From NCBI GenBank assembly GCA_964448135.1, contig CAYUVH010000006.1:298764-362763 (forward strand): DNA of 64,000 nt. Reading direction: 5' to 3'. The first letter of the stretch is position 1. The number at the start of each line of letters is the position of its first letter. The translations under genes were made by a program, and so were the position numbers. The notes under the pieces are model-generated. The model searched no databases and was not told where the DNA came from. It saw nothing but the letters and a program-made list of their open reading frames with translations. This DNA is from CAYUVH01 sp964448135 (GTDB lineage: Bacteria > Verrucomicrobiota > Verrucomicrobiia > Limisphaerales > UBA8199). Below, piece by piece: positions 34,328 to 41,674 of this stretch.

Positions 34328-35341
34328 TCAGGCTTCGAGCTTCTGCCGTTCCGCGGCGAGCTTCGCTTCGCGGCGCCAGTGGGAGAGCAATTCGGACATG
34401 CTGTCGTCGAAGGAGACTTCAGCCTTCCACCCGGTGGCCTTGACGAATTTATCAATGCACGGAATTTGCAAGGTCACATCCGCCGGCCGTAGCAAATTCG
34501 AATTCGTCCGCGTCGGGATGGGCTTGTTCGCCAGCTTGATAAGCTTCTCCAAAAACTCACCCACCTTCATCGTCGTCGCGCCGCCTATATTGTAATCCTC
34601 TCCCGGCTCGCCTCGTGTGGTAGCGACCCAGTAAGCCTTCATGGCATCGCGCACATCAATGATCGTACGCACCGAGTCCAGATTCCCGTGCACGAGTTCC
34701 TTCTGCAAACCCGCCTCAATCCACGCGACCTGCTTCGCAAACGCCGTCGCAAACAGATCCGTCCGGCGGGGGTTCAGATACGTGAACATGCGCGTGCGGA
34801 TGATCCGCATCTTGTAGCTCACGAAATACACGCGGCCGAGCGCGTCCTGCGCCAGCTTCGAAACTGCATACGGGCTCGCGGGCCGGAAGGGCGCGTCCTC
34901 GCGGATCGGCACGAACTTCGGATCCACCTGGCCGTAAACCTCCGACGTGCTGCAAAGCTGGATCACGGGATCCATCTTCAACAGCCGCACGGCTTCGAAC
35001 AAATTGCTCGTGCCGAGAATGTTGTTGCTCAGCACCGCGTTCGGCGTGACGAAGGACGCGCGCACATTCGCATGCGCCGCGAGATGGAAAATCGCGTCCG
35101 GCTTCGCTTTTTCCAGCGACTCAATCACGGAACCAAAATCCGCGAGGTCGCACTCGTGCACCGTCACCTTGTCGCGGATGTTGCGCAGGTTGTCCGAGGC
35201 GGTGGTGCTGTGCCAGCGGCTGAGGCCGTGGATTTCCACGCCCGGATGATGCTGCGCGACATACTCGGCGAGATAGCTGCCGCCGGAACCACTGATGCCG
35301 GTGATGAGGACGCGTTTGATCTGCGGAGTGAGATCGGTCAT
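34328..35341 (-). CDS. GDP-mannose 4,6-dehydratase-like SDR
   Basis: 337 residues from the ATG at 35341, which overlaps the kinase stop by four bases. It has RVLITGISGSGGSYLAEYV, HLAAHANV, CSTSEVYGQV and SPYAVSKLAQD with the catalytic Tyr-x3-Lys. The GDP-mannose dehydratase group also includes the GDP-heptose dehydratase DmhA. Next to HddA- and HddC-like genes a GDP-D-glycero-D-manno-heptose substrate is plausible. GDP-mannose cannot be excluded from the sequence. Confidence 0.85.
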   Translation of the reverse strand: MTDLTPQIKRVLITGISGSGGSYLAEYVAQHHPGVEIHGLSRWHSTTASDNLRNIRDKVTVHECDLADFGSVIESLEKAKPDAIFHLAAHANVRASFVTPNAVLSNNILGTSNLFEAVRLLKMDPVIQLCSTSEVYGQVDPKFVPIREDAPFRPASPYAVSKLAQDALGRVYFVSYKMRIIRTRMFTYLNPRRTDLFATAFAKQVAWIEAGLQKELVHGNLDSVRTIIDVRDAMKAYWVATTRGEPGEDYNIGGATTMKVGEFLEKLIKLANKPIPTRTNSNLLRPADVTLQIPCIDKFVKATGWKAEVSFDDSMSELLSHWRREAKLAAERQKLEA

Positions 35342-36417
35342 GGCTTGGTCTGGCGATCGGTTTCGGAATCCCATTCGCGGAACGCCTCGAGCTGCTGGCG
35401 CGAGCGGGCCTTGTCGTGCTTGGCGAAGTCCTCTTCCCGATCCAGGAAGATCACCTGGCTACCGGTGAATTCAAAGGCGATGGGCGCCTGGATGAGCCGG
35501 CTGAAATGCTTGCGCACCTTCGCCTGCTTCGATGGCGGCACGAACAACATCAAAAAGCCGCCGCCCCCCGCGCCCAGCAGTTTGCCGCCGAGCGCGCCGT
35601 TCGCGCGGGCCTCTTCGTAAAGTGTGTCCACCTGCGTGTTGGAAACCTTGTCGCTCAGCCCGCGCTTGGCCTGCCACGCCTCGTGCAGCAATTCGCCGAA
35701 CTGCGAAATATCACCACCGCCGCCGAGGATCGCGCTGCTTTGGTCTACCAGCCCATGCAGTTTGTGCAACAGCGCCGCGCGTTCATCCATGCTGGCAACG
35801 TAGCTGGAGGCGATGTTCGCCGCCGTGCGCTTGATGCCCGTGTAGAACAGCATCACGTAGGAATTCAACTCCGCGAGCCGGTCATCGGATACCGTCAGCG
35901 GTTGCACGTGAAACGTCCCGTTCGTCAGGAAATTGATCCGGTTCACGCCGCCGTAAGCCGCGCACACCTGGTCCTGCGACCCCACCACTTCCTTCAACAC
36001 TTCCTGCTCCAGATGGATGGCGTCGCACGCCAGTTCCTTCTTCCCCATGAACCGCCCGATCAGCGCATTGAGGGCATGCAGCAACCCCACCGTGAAGGAC
36101 GAGCTCGAACCCATGCCGCTGCGGCCGGGCAAATCGCCGTCGTGATGAATTTCAAGCCCGCGATCCACCTTGAGATACTGCAGGCAGGCCCGCACCGACG
36201 GATGGATGATTTCCTCCGGCTTCTGGCACAGCTCGATCCGCGAATAGACCAGCCGGTAACGATGTTCGAAAAACGGCGGCAGATAGCGGCAGGTGAGATA
36301 GCAATATTTATTGATCGTCGCGGCGAGGACGGAGCCGCCATGCTGGCGGTACCAGGCCGGATAATCAGTGCCGCCCCCGAAAAAGGAGATGCGATACGGA
36401 GTTCTGCTGATGACCAT
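35338..36417 (-). CDS. GHMP kinase, HddA-like (D-glycero-alpha-D-manno-heptose 7-phosphate kinase type)
   Basis: 359 residues. It starts VISRTPYRISFFGGGTDYPAWY and has the GHMP phosphate loop LPGRSGMGSSSSFTVGLLHAL near residue 100 and a C-terminal KLLGAGGGGFLM motif. These are typical of the sugar-1-kinase group including HddA and L-fucose kinases. The ATG at 36417 lies only two bases from the end of a MITE-like palindrome, so no normal ribosome-binding site from ancestral upstream sequence remains. Coupled by ATGA to the next gene. Confidence 0.85.
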   Translation of the reverse strand: MVISRTPYRISFFGGGTDYPAWYRQHGGSVLAATINKYCYLTCRYLPPFFEHRYRLVYSRIELCQKPEEIIHPSVRACLQYLKVDRGLEIHHDGDLPGRSGMGSSSSFTVGLLHALNALIGRFMGKKELACDAIHLEQEVLKEVVGSQDQVCAAYGGVNRINFLTNGTFHVQPLTVSDDRLAELNSYVMLFYTGIKRTAANIASSYVASMDERAALLHKLHGLVDQSSAILGGGGDISQFGELLHEAWQAKRGLSDKVSNTQVDTLYEEARANGALGGKLLGAGGGGFLMLFVPPSKQAKVRKHFSRLIQAPIAFEFTGSQVIFLDREEDFAKHDKARSRQQLEAFREWDSETDRQTKP

Positions 36418-36418
36418 G

Positions 36419-36583
36419 GGAGTCTGTTGAAAAACTACGGCATTTCAGATTGTGAGCGCGGTGGATGCGCTGACGAGGCGCGATGACCGGGCATATCCGA
36501 AGTGATCTGTGAGGGAGGAGCAACGAAGTCAGCGCGTCCGCCCAGCCGCAAGATGAATTGCAGTAGTTTTTCAACAGACTCAT
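36419..36583. mobile_element. MITE-like palindromic element
   Basis: About 165 bases bounded by perfect inverted ends GAGTCTGTTGAAAAACTAC and GTAGTTTTTCAACAGACTC. Further inside, the arms pair imperfectly (GTGGATGCGCTGAC against GTCAGCGCGTCCGCC). It encodes no protein. The ends resemble transposon termini of the TCTGTTGAAAAAC kind. I cannot identify the parent transposase, and no target duplication is evident. Confidence 0.85.
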
Positions 36584-36644
36584 AAGGATTAGCCGGCAAA
36601 ATCAGGGCCTAAACCTATCGGGCGGCGGGGTTCCGTCAAGCTTG

Positions 36645-36690
36645 CAGCTTTGGAGCGCGGACATTCCTGTCCGCAGTAACGTCGGAAACC
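36645..36690. repeat. REP-like hairpin
   Basis: GCGGACATTCCTGTCCGC at 36657-36674 forms a six-base stem inside the 280-base spacer between the MITE and the HddC-like gene. It lies downstream of the HddC stop and could act as a transcript stabiliser. Confidence 0.55.
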
Positions 36691-36866
36691 GGCTGCCCTT
36701 GAGAAAACCACAGATTGAGGCGGTGGTAAGTCGCGATTAAAACGCCTTTTCCAAAATCGACGGTTTCCGCGTCGTCCATGCCAATAACTCACTCCAGCGT
36801 ACTGAAAGCACCCCATTTACGCAGTACCCGGATCGACGGAAACAAATTAAACCCAAATACCACGAC

Positions 36867-37601
36867 TCAGAAATACCGAGCGTTCTGTTTCACAAACTCC
36901 TCCGCCTCCTTCAGCGAATCCGGCGTGCCGATATCGAGGAAGGGGGCTTCCACCGTCGCGACTTTGAGTAGCGCGCCCTGGCGCACGCACTCAGGGAAAA
37001 CATCCACTTCAAAGCTCAGCGGCTTGCGTTTGGGAAAGCGCGCGAGCAGCGAGTGCTTGAGAAAATATACTCCAGCGTTGATCACGCCACGGCCGGGCCG
37101 TTTTTCGTCGAATCGCAGGAGTTCTCCGTTGGCACCCATGGCGAGCGTCCCGTAACGGGTTGCGTCCGGCACCGCGCACCCGACCAGCACCCCATCCACG
37201 CCCGGTTCATTCAAAACCTTCAACGCCGGCGCCAGGTCCGCGAGTACAAGGGAATCCCCGTTCAATACCAGCCAGGCCGGCGGCGAACTTTCGCAGACGC
37301 CTGCCGCCTGCACAAAACCGCCGGCCGTGCCGAGCGGTTCAGCCTCGCGGACGCATTGCGTGGAAATTCCGGTTACCGGGTTTTCGGCAAAATGGCGTTC
37401 AATGACCTCACTCAAATGGCCGGTGGAAAAAATCGCCTGCTTCACGCCCTGCGCCGCGAGAAAGCGCGTGACCCATTCGAGGAACGGCCGGCCCGCCACC
37501 GGCGCCATCGGTTTCGGAATGCCCGGCAGCAGATGCGCGACCCGGGTGCCCAGGCCGCCCGCCATGACCACCGCGACCAAACGATCCATCGAGATTTGCA
37601 C
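36867..37601 (-). CDS. Sugar-phosphate nucleotidyltransferase, HddC-like
   Basis: 244 residues with VVMAGGLGTRVAHLLPGIPKPMAPVAGRPF (read in two parts: VVMAGGLGTR and PKPMAPVAGRPF), the nucleotide-binding signature of sugar-1-phosphate nucleotidyltransferases, and NGDSLV with the metal-binding Asp. The short length without a C-terminal helix domain fits HddC, which makes GDP-D-glycero-alpha-D-manno-heptose, and MurU/RmlA-short relatives. Pairing with the HddA-like kinase supports the heptose reading. Confidence 0.8.
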   Translation of the reverse strand: MQISMDRLVAVVMAGGLGTRVAHLLPGIPKPMAPVAGRPFLEWVTRFLAAQGVKQAIFSTGHLSEVIERHFAENPVTGISTQCVREAEPLGTAGGFVQAAGVCESSPPAWLVLNGDSLVLADLAPALKVLNEPGVDGVLVGCAVPDATRYGTLAMGANGELLRFDEKRPGRGVINAGVYFLKHSLLARFPKRKPLSFEVDVFPECVRQGALLKVATVEAPFLDIGTPDSLKEAEEFVKQNARYF

Positions 37602-37638
37602 GGCGCAGCCAGGGGCGGGGACGTCTCGTCCCCGCTTG

Positions 37639-38571
37639 TCAGACGTTCGAGTAGAGCGTGTTCCGGAAAATGGTATAACCCTTCATCAACTCCTTGATGC
37701 CGCGATCCAAGCTCCACTCCGGTGTGAAACCAGTCGCCGCCAGGCGCGCGTTCGAGACAATATAATCACGCTTGTCCGGGTCTTCGCCGATGGGCGCTTC
37801 CAGGTACACAAAGTTCGGCAAATGCTTCTTGATCGCGGCGCAGAGCTCCAGCTTCGAAAGGTTAGCGTCGTCGAGGCCGACGTTGTAAGGCTTGCCCTTC
37901 ATCTTCTCGAAATTGTCCAACCCGTGCACGAACACGCGGATCACGTCACGGATGTGAATGTAATTGCGCTTGAAGTGGCCTTCGAACACCACCACCGCCC
38001 GATCATAAATCGCGCGATAAACAAAATCATTCACCAGCAGGTCAATGCGCATGCGCGGCGACATCCCGAACACCGTCGCCAGCCGGAAGGTCAACCCGTT
38101 CTCGCGCTTCAACACCGCTTCCTCCGCCTTCACCTTCGTCACGCCGTAAAGCGAGATCGGCTTCAGCGGCGAATCTTCCGTGCAAAACTTGTCCTTCTCG
38201 CCAATCCCATAGCCACTGTTCGTGACCGGCATCAGGATGCGTTGCTCTTTGGAGGCGAGCTTGCAGAGCAGCTCCACTGCGCCTTGGTTCGTTGTCTGCG
38301 CGGCGAGTTTGTCCAGGTTGCACAATGGCGCTCCCACCAGTGCGGCCAGCGGGATAATGGCATCCGCCTTGGCGAGCAATGGCTTCAACACCGCCTCATC
38401 CCGGCAATCGCCCCGCACGACCTTGAAGCCGTCATAGTGACAGCAATCCGACAAGGTGTTCTGCCGAAACATGAAATTGTCGAGGACGGTGACCGAATGG
38501 CCGAGGCCCAGGAGCGTTGGTGTCAGCACGGAGCCCAGGTAGCCCGCGCCGCCGGTAATAAGTACGTTCAT
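37639..38571 (-). CDS. NAD-dependent sugar epimerase/dehydratase (extended SDR)
   Basis: 310 residues from the ATG at 38571 (MNVLITGGAGYLGSVLTPTL). GGAGYLG nucleotide loop, PLAALVG, NSGYG and YGVTK with the catalytic Tyr-x3-Lys are seen. It is similar in style to GalE/WcaG-type enzymes. It is the first gene of the cluster in transcription order. It could act as a C-3/C-5 epimerase, a 4-reductase, or on another sugar nucleotide. The sequence alone does not decide. Confidence 0.85.
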   Translation of the reverse strand: MNVLITGGAGYLGSVLTPTLLGLGHSVTVLDNFMFRQNTLSDCCHYDGFKVVRGDCRDEAVLKPLLAKADAIIPLAALVGAPLCNLDKLAAQTTNQGAVELLCKLASKEQRILMPVTNSGYGIGEKDKFCTEDSPLKPISLYGVTKVKAEEAVLKRENGLTFRLATVFGMSPRMRIDLLVNDFVYRAIYDRAVVVFEGHFKRNYIHIRDVIRVFVHGLDNFEKMKGKPYNVGLDDANLSKLELCAAIKKHLPNFVYLEAPIGEDPDKRDYIVSNARLAATGFTPEWSLDRGIKELMKGYTIFRNTLYSNV

Positions 38572-38624
38572 GACCGGATGGTAATTACCTTTTGCAGCGC
38601 TCCGGGGCAATCTCAAAGCCCCCG

Positions 38625-38735
38625 ACTGACGGGAGTGCTACCGTGCTTTGGGCTGAAAGCCCATGATGTGAAAGCCCGGGCTGAAGGCCCGGGGAACCGC
38701 GTCAAACCAACCACCGAGCCCTGTAGGGGCGAAAC
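38625..38735. repeat. REP-like hairpin group between sugar cluster and phage block
   Basis: TTTGGGCTGAAAGCCC, CCCGGGCTGAAGGCCCGGG and GAGCCCTGTAGGGGC hairpins follow one another. GAGCCCTGTAAGGGC recurs at 56501-56516 and the GGGCYGAAGGCCC word at 13185-13388, so these are members of one dispersed family. The rest of 38572-38994 holds no gene that I can support. Confidence 0.75.
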
Positions 38736-38994
38736 TCCTTTCCCACTCGTGCCAGATCAAAAACCAACTGATTTCGGCCCTCAGTTCTGAACTCCCCTGC
38801 CGCTGGAGCAGTTTCAATAAAACTGTGGCTGCGCATATGGTAGGGCCGCGCTGCTGCGCGGCCGCGACTTTGTGGCGCACTGGCTACGGAATCAAGTAAA
38901 CTGCTGTAGTTCCCTGGGGAACCAACCCTGCCGCTCCGGCCGTCATGCGTCGCAAATGCATGATCAGGATGCCAGAGGAGAGGGAAAAGGCCTG

Positions 38995-39309
38995 TCACCA
39001 GTGCCCGTTTGGACAATGTTTCGCGGCCAGCTTCCACGCCCCCACGAGCGGTGTGTTCATCCAACACCCGCATTTACGACAGCGCACCGCCGCCGCATCA
39101 AAGAAAGGACATGGCGCGCCATCCAACAATGTCCGACAGGTCCGCTCCCGCGCGGCTTGGACCACCTCCGAGGCGTAAACCGGTTTCCCCTCCGCGGCAT
39201 TCGCAATGGAAGCGGACGCCACAGCGCTGGCGCTGACAGCCATTTGGACCAGGCTCGGCGTTCCAACACGGCGATTGCGCCAGAAAGCGGATCCGCTCGG
39301 CAGGCTCAT
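38995..39309 (-). CDS. Small Cys-rich phage zinc-ribbon protein
   Basis: About 104 residues from the ATG at 39309, overlapping the upstream stop by ATGA. The C-terminal half has CRTLLDGAPCPFF, RCRKCGCWM and HCPNGHW, a cysteine layout found in small phage proteins beside tail-fibre genes, where CPxGKW-type endings bind zinc or cap a fibre. An alanine-rich segment (VSASAVASASIANA) precedes it. Last gene of the structural run. Confidence 0.65.
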   Translation of the reverse strand: MSLPSGSAFWRNRRVGTPSLVQMAVSASAVASASIANAAEGKPVYASEVVQAARERTCRTLLDGAPCPFFDAAAVRCRKCGCWMNTPLVGAWKLAAKHCPNGHW

Positions 39310-40511
39310 GCTGGCACCCACACTCCGTTGGCCCGGTAGTCATCCGCGAACCGGCCGCCGGCGTTCACGCAACCCTCTTCATTGTTCTCCACCACCCACG
39401 GCAGGAAGCGATCCACCGGCTCGCCGTGGAGCCGGTAGCCGGGCTTGCAGTTATCATCGTCCCCGGTGCTGTATTCCAGCCCCCACGCATAAGGCGGGTA
39501 ACAAATGCTCTTCGGCTCCCCTACCGCGGCCCCGTTTAGCCGGTCAATGAAGTGCGGACAGCCGATCTCCACGTCCGCCGGCAAAATCGGCGCGCCCCCC
39601 GGCACCGCCGCCCGCGACTCTTCCTGGTCTGAAAATGGAAAATACCGCTTGCCCGTTTCTTCGTTGTCGAGCTTGCACGTGCCATCGTCCATGACGATCA
39701 CCGACGCCTCCGTACAACGCAGGCCCTGCCAGTTGCGTCCGAACGGCTCGTAAAATGGATCCTCCATCCACTGGTCAACCCGTATCAGGTGCAGTGATCC
39801 GTATTGGTCGTCCAGGTCCATCGCCTGGAAGAAAACGAACACGGTCTTCGGCGACCACAGCGCCTTTTCTTCCTCGGCCAGCGGCGGCCCCACATAAACG
39901 CAGTTCGGCGAGTCCGCGGAATGCTTGATGCCGCCCTCGCGATCTTCAAAGTTGCTCAGCCACAACGAACCGGGTCCGCAAACAAACGGGGTATTGGCCA
40001 GCAGGTCCACGCCCTCGCACACCGTAAAACCAATCGGCTTGATCGGCGTAATGGCAGGACAGTCCGGTTCGGCCGAATTGATCTGCGCCGCATAGCGCTG
40101 GTCGCTCAGTGATTCAAAAAAACCCCGGAAATCGCAATGCCACTGCTTCACCGTGAACCTGCCCTTCCGCCAGTTGTCCGGCGGAGTTTCGTTCCAGTAT
40201 TGGTTCACCTGATTGGGCGCATCCACTGTGCCGCCGCTCGTGTAATCAATGTCTGTGCCGTCGCTGCCATTGATCCGCAATTCATTCGCCGCTATCACCG
40301 TCACCGTCTGCGTCCCATTGATCTCCGCGTCCACGCCCGCGACGATAACCGTGTCGCCGTCATGAAACGCCGTGCCCGCCGCCAGCGTCAGCACCGCCTC
40401 GGCCGTGTCTCCATCCACCTCCACACTCAACACGCGGACCGGACCGCAAACGCCCGGCGCCGCGGGATACCGCAGTTCGCCGATGATGCCGTGGCCGCAG
40501 AACTCGCTCAT
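39306..40511 (-). CDS. Phage tail-region protein, Cys-rich, unknown function
   Basis: 401 residues with no recognised domain except a beta-rich stretch near 25-95 (EAVLTLAAGTAFHDGDTVIV to TQTVTVIAANEL) like the oligonucleotide-fold or fibre segments of phage tail proteins. The rest is rich in Cys, Trp, Pro and Asp, with two or more CxxC-free cysteine pairs. ATGA overlaps join it to genes on both sides, so it is part of the tail-fibre operon end. Confidence 0.6.
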   Translation of the reverse strand: MSEFCGHGIIGELRYPAAPGVCGPVRVLSVEVDGDTAEAVLTLAAGTAFHDGDTVIVAGVDAEINGTQTVTVIAANELRINGSDGTDIDYTSGGTVDAPNQVNQYWNETPPDNWRKGRFTVKQWHCDFRGFFESLSDQRYAAQINSAEPDCPAITPIKPIGFTVCEGVDLLANTPFVCGPGSLWLSNFEDREGGIKHSADSPNCVYVGPPLAEEEKALWSPKTVFVFFQAMDLDDQYGSLHLIRVDQWMEDPFYEPFGRNWQGLRCTEASVIVMDDGTCKLDNEETGKRYFPFSDQEESRAAVPGGAPILPADVEIGCPHFIDRLNGAAVGEPKSICYPPYAWGLEYSTGDDDNCKPGYRLHGEPVDRFLPWVVENNEEGCVNAGGRFADDYRANGVWVPA

Positions 40512-41638
40512 TGCGCCACCAGGAAGGTCCAGACGTAATCGGTCGCGGCCCCCATGTCGTTGACCCCGTAGAAGCAGAATCCAGTCGTCGTGACCGAGTC
40601 CACATAAACGAGCGGGGGCACGCCTCCGCTGGCGCCGTTGGCCGCCGTGCCACTGGCCGCCGAGAACGTGACATGCGGGGCGGATGCGTAGGCTTGGAGA
40701 AACGTCACCGTGAACAGCGCGCCTCCACTCGCCGAAGGCGCCGAGCCCGTTGTCAGCGTCACGGTCATCGCTACGTCAGTGGCATTTCCGTCCAGGACCG
40801 CCGACCCGTCCGAGATGTCCGCACCGGGACCGACCGCAACGGTCGGAACGCCAATCACCTGAGACCCGGCAAAGTGTATGGAACTGATCAGCCCATTCGC
40901 TCCATCGAAGCCGAGATAACCACCGACCGACAGGCCAGTCAAATCCGCCGACCCATCATCGTTCAGGCTCCCGGCTGCGCCCACGCCGAAAAGCATCGTA
41001 TTGACATTGACGAGGTTGAACCCTCCGCCGTCAATGTCGCCCATCCACGGCGTTTGACTGCCTCCGCCGCCCGTCCCGATCGCTGTGTAAAGATCGTTGC
41101 TCCACGCCACCACGGAATTGCTCAACGTCACAATCGCGTTGCTGAGCTGCAGTACGCGGTTGGTTCCCCACGCGGCGTTGTTCGTGCCGGCCGCCAGCAC
41201 CGCCGCCAGCAGCCGGAAGTTGTGATTCACCGTGTCCCAGCCCTGCCAGTTGCTCACCACGGTTGGATACGCCACCGCGTTCGTGGCCCAGTCCGTGTTC
41301 GTCCACCATAGCGGGTTGGGTACCGTCGCCAGGTCCTCGAATGAGCAGCTCGGCGCGTTGCTCCAAAACCCATTCGTCACCCCCATCATCGGGCGGGGCG
41401 GCGGGAAGTTCGTCCACCACGCCGCGCCGTTGGTGCAACTCCCCAGAAAAATCGTGTGCTGGTTGTTCGTCCAGACGTGCGGGTAATTCGTCCACCAATA
41501 AGCGTTGTTCGTGGACCGGGTGGTAGCGTCATGCCAGTACGTATCGCCCAGATGTGGCCCGATCGGCACCTCCACGAACTGCGCCTGCAGGTTGAGCGTT
41601 GAGAGCAAAGCCAGAAGGCAGACGAGTTTCGTTTTCAT
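40508..41638 (-). CDS. Tail-fibre-like protein with signal peptide and WWTN repeats
   Basis: 376 residues from the ATG at 41638. MKTKLVCLLALLSTLNLQAQ is a strong Sec signal, unusual for a virion protein. Residues about 35-120 repeat the words AYWWTN, AAWWTN and LWWTN. The C-terminal 110 residues (VAMTVTLTTGSAPSASGG, TVTFLQAYASAP, TTTGFCFYG, YVWTFLVAQ) match the trimeric beta-rich ends of phage tail fibres. Fibre or host-recognition role is likely. Confidence 0.7.
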   Translation of the reverse strand: MKTKLVCLLALLSTLNLQAQFVEVPIGPHLGDTYWHDATTRSTNNAYWWTNYPHVWTNNQHTIFLGSCTNGAAWWTNFPPPRPMMGVTNGFWSNAPSCSFEDLATVPNPLWWTNTDWATNAVAYPTVVSNWQGWDTVNHNFRLLAAVLAAGTNNAAWGTNRVLQLSNAIVTLSNSVVAWSNDLYTAIGTGGGGSQTPWMGDIDGGGFNLVNVNTMLFGVGAAGSLNDDGSADLTGLSVGGYLGFDGANGLISSIHFAGSQVIGVPTVAVGPGADISDGSAVLDGNATDVAMTVTLTTGSAPSASGGALFTVTFLQAYASAPHVTFSAASGTAANGASGGVPPLVYVDSVTTTGFCFYGVNDMGAATDYVWTFLVAQ

Positions 41639-41674
41639 GATCTTCTTTTTGTGCATATTTGTGCCTTTTCGTGG

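Noticed and set aside
38702..39073. Minus-strand 123-codon frame left of the phage block
   Set aside because: Runs through REP hairpins and overlaps the better supported Cys-rich gene out of frame.
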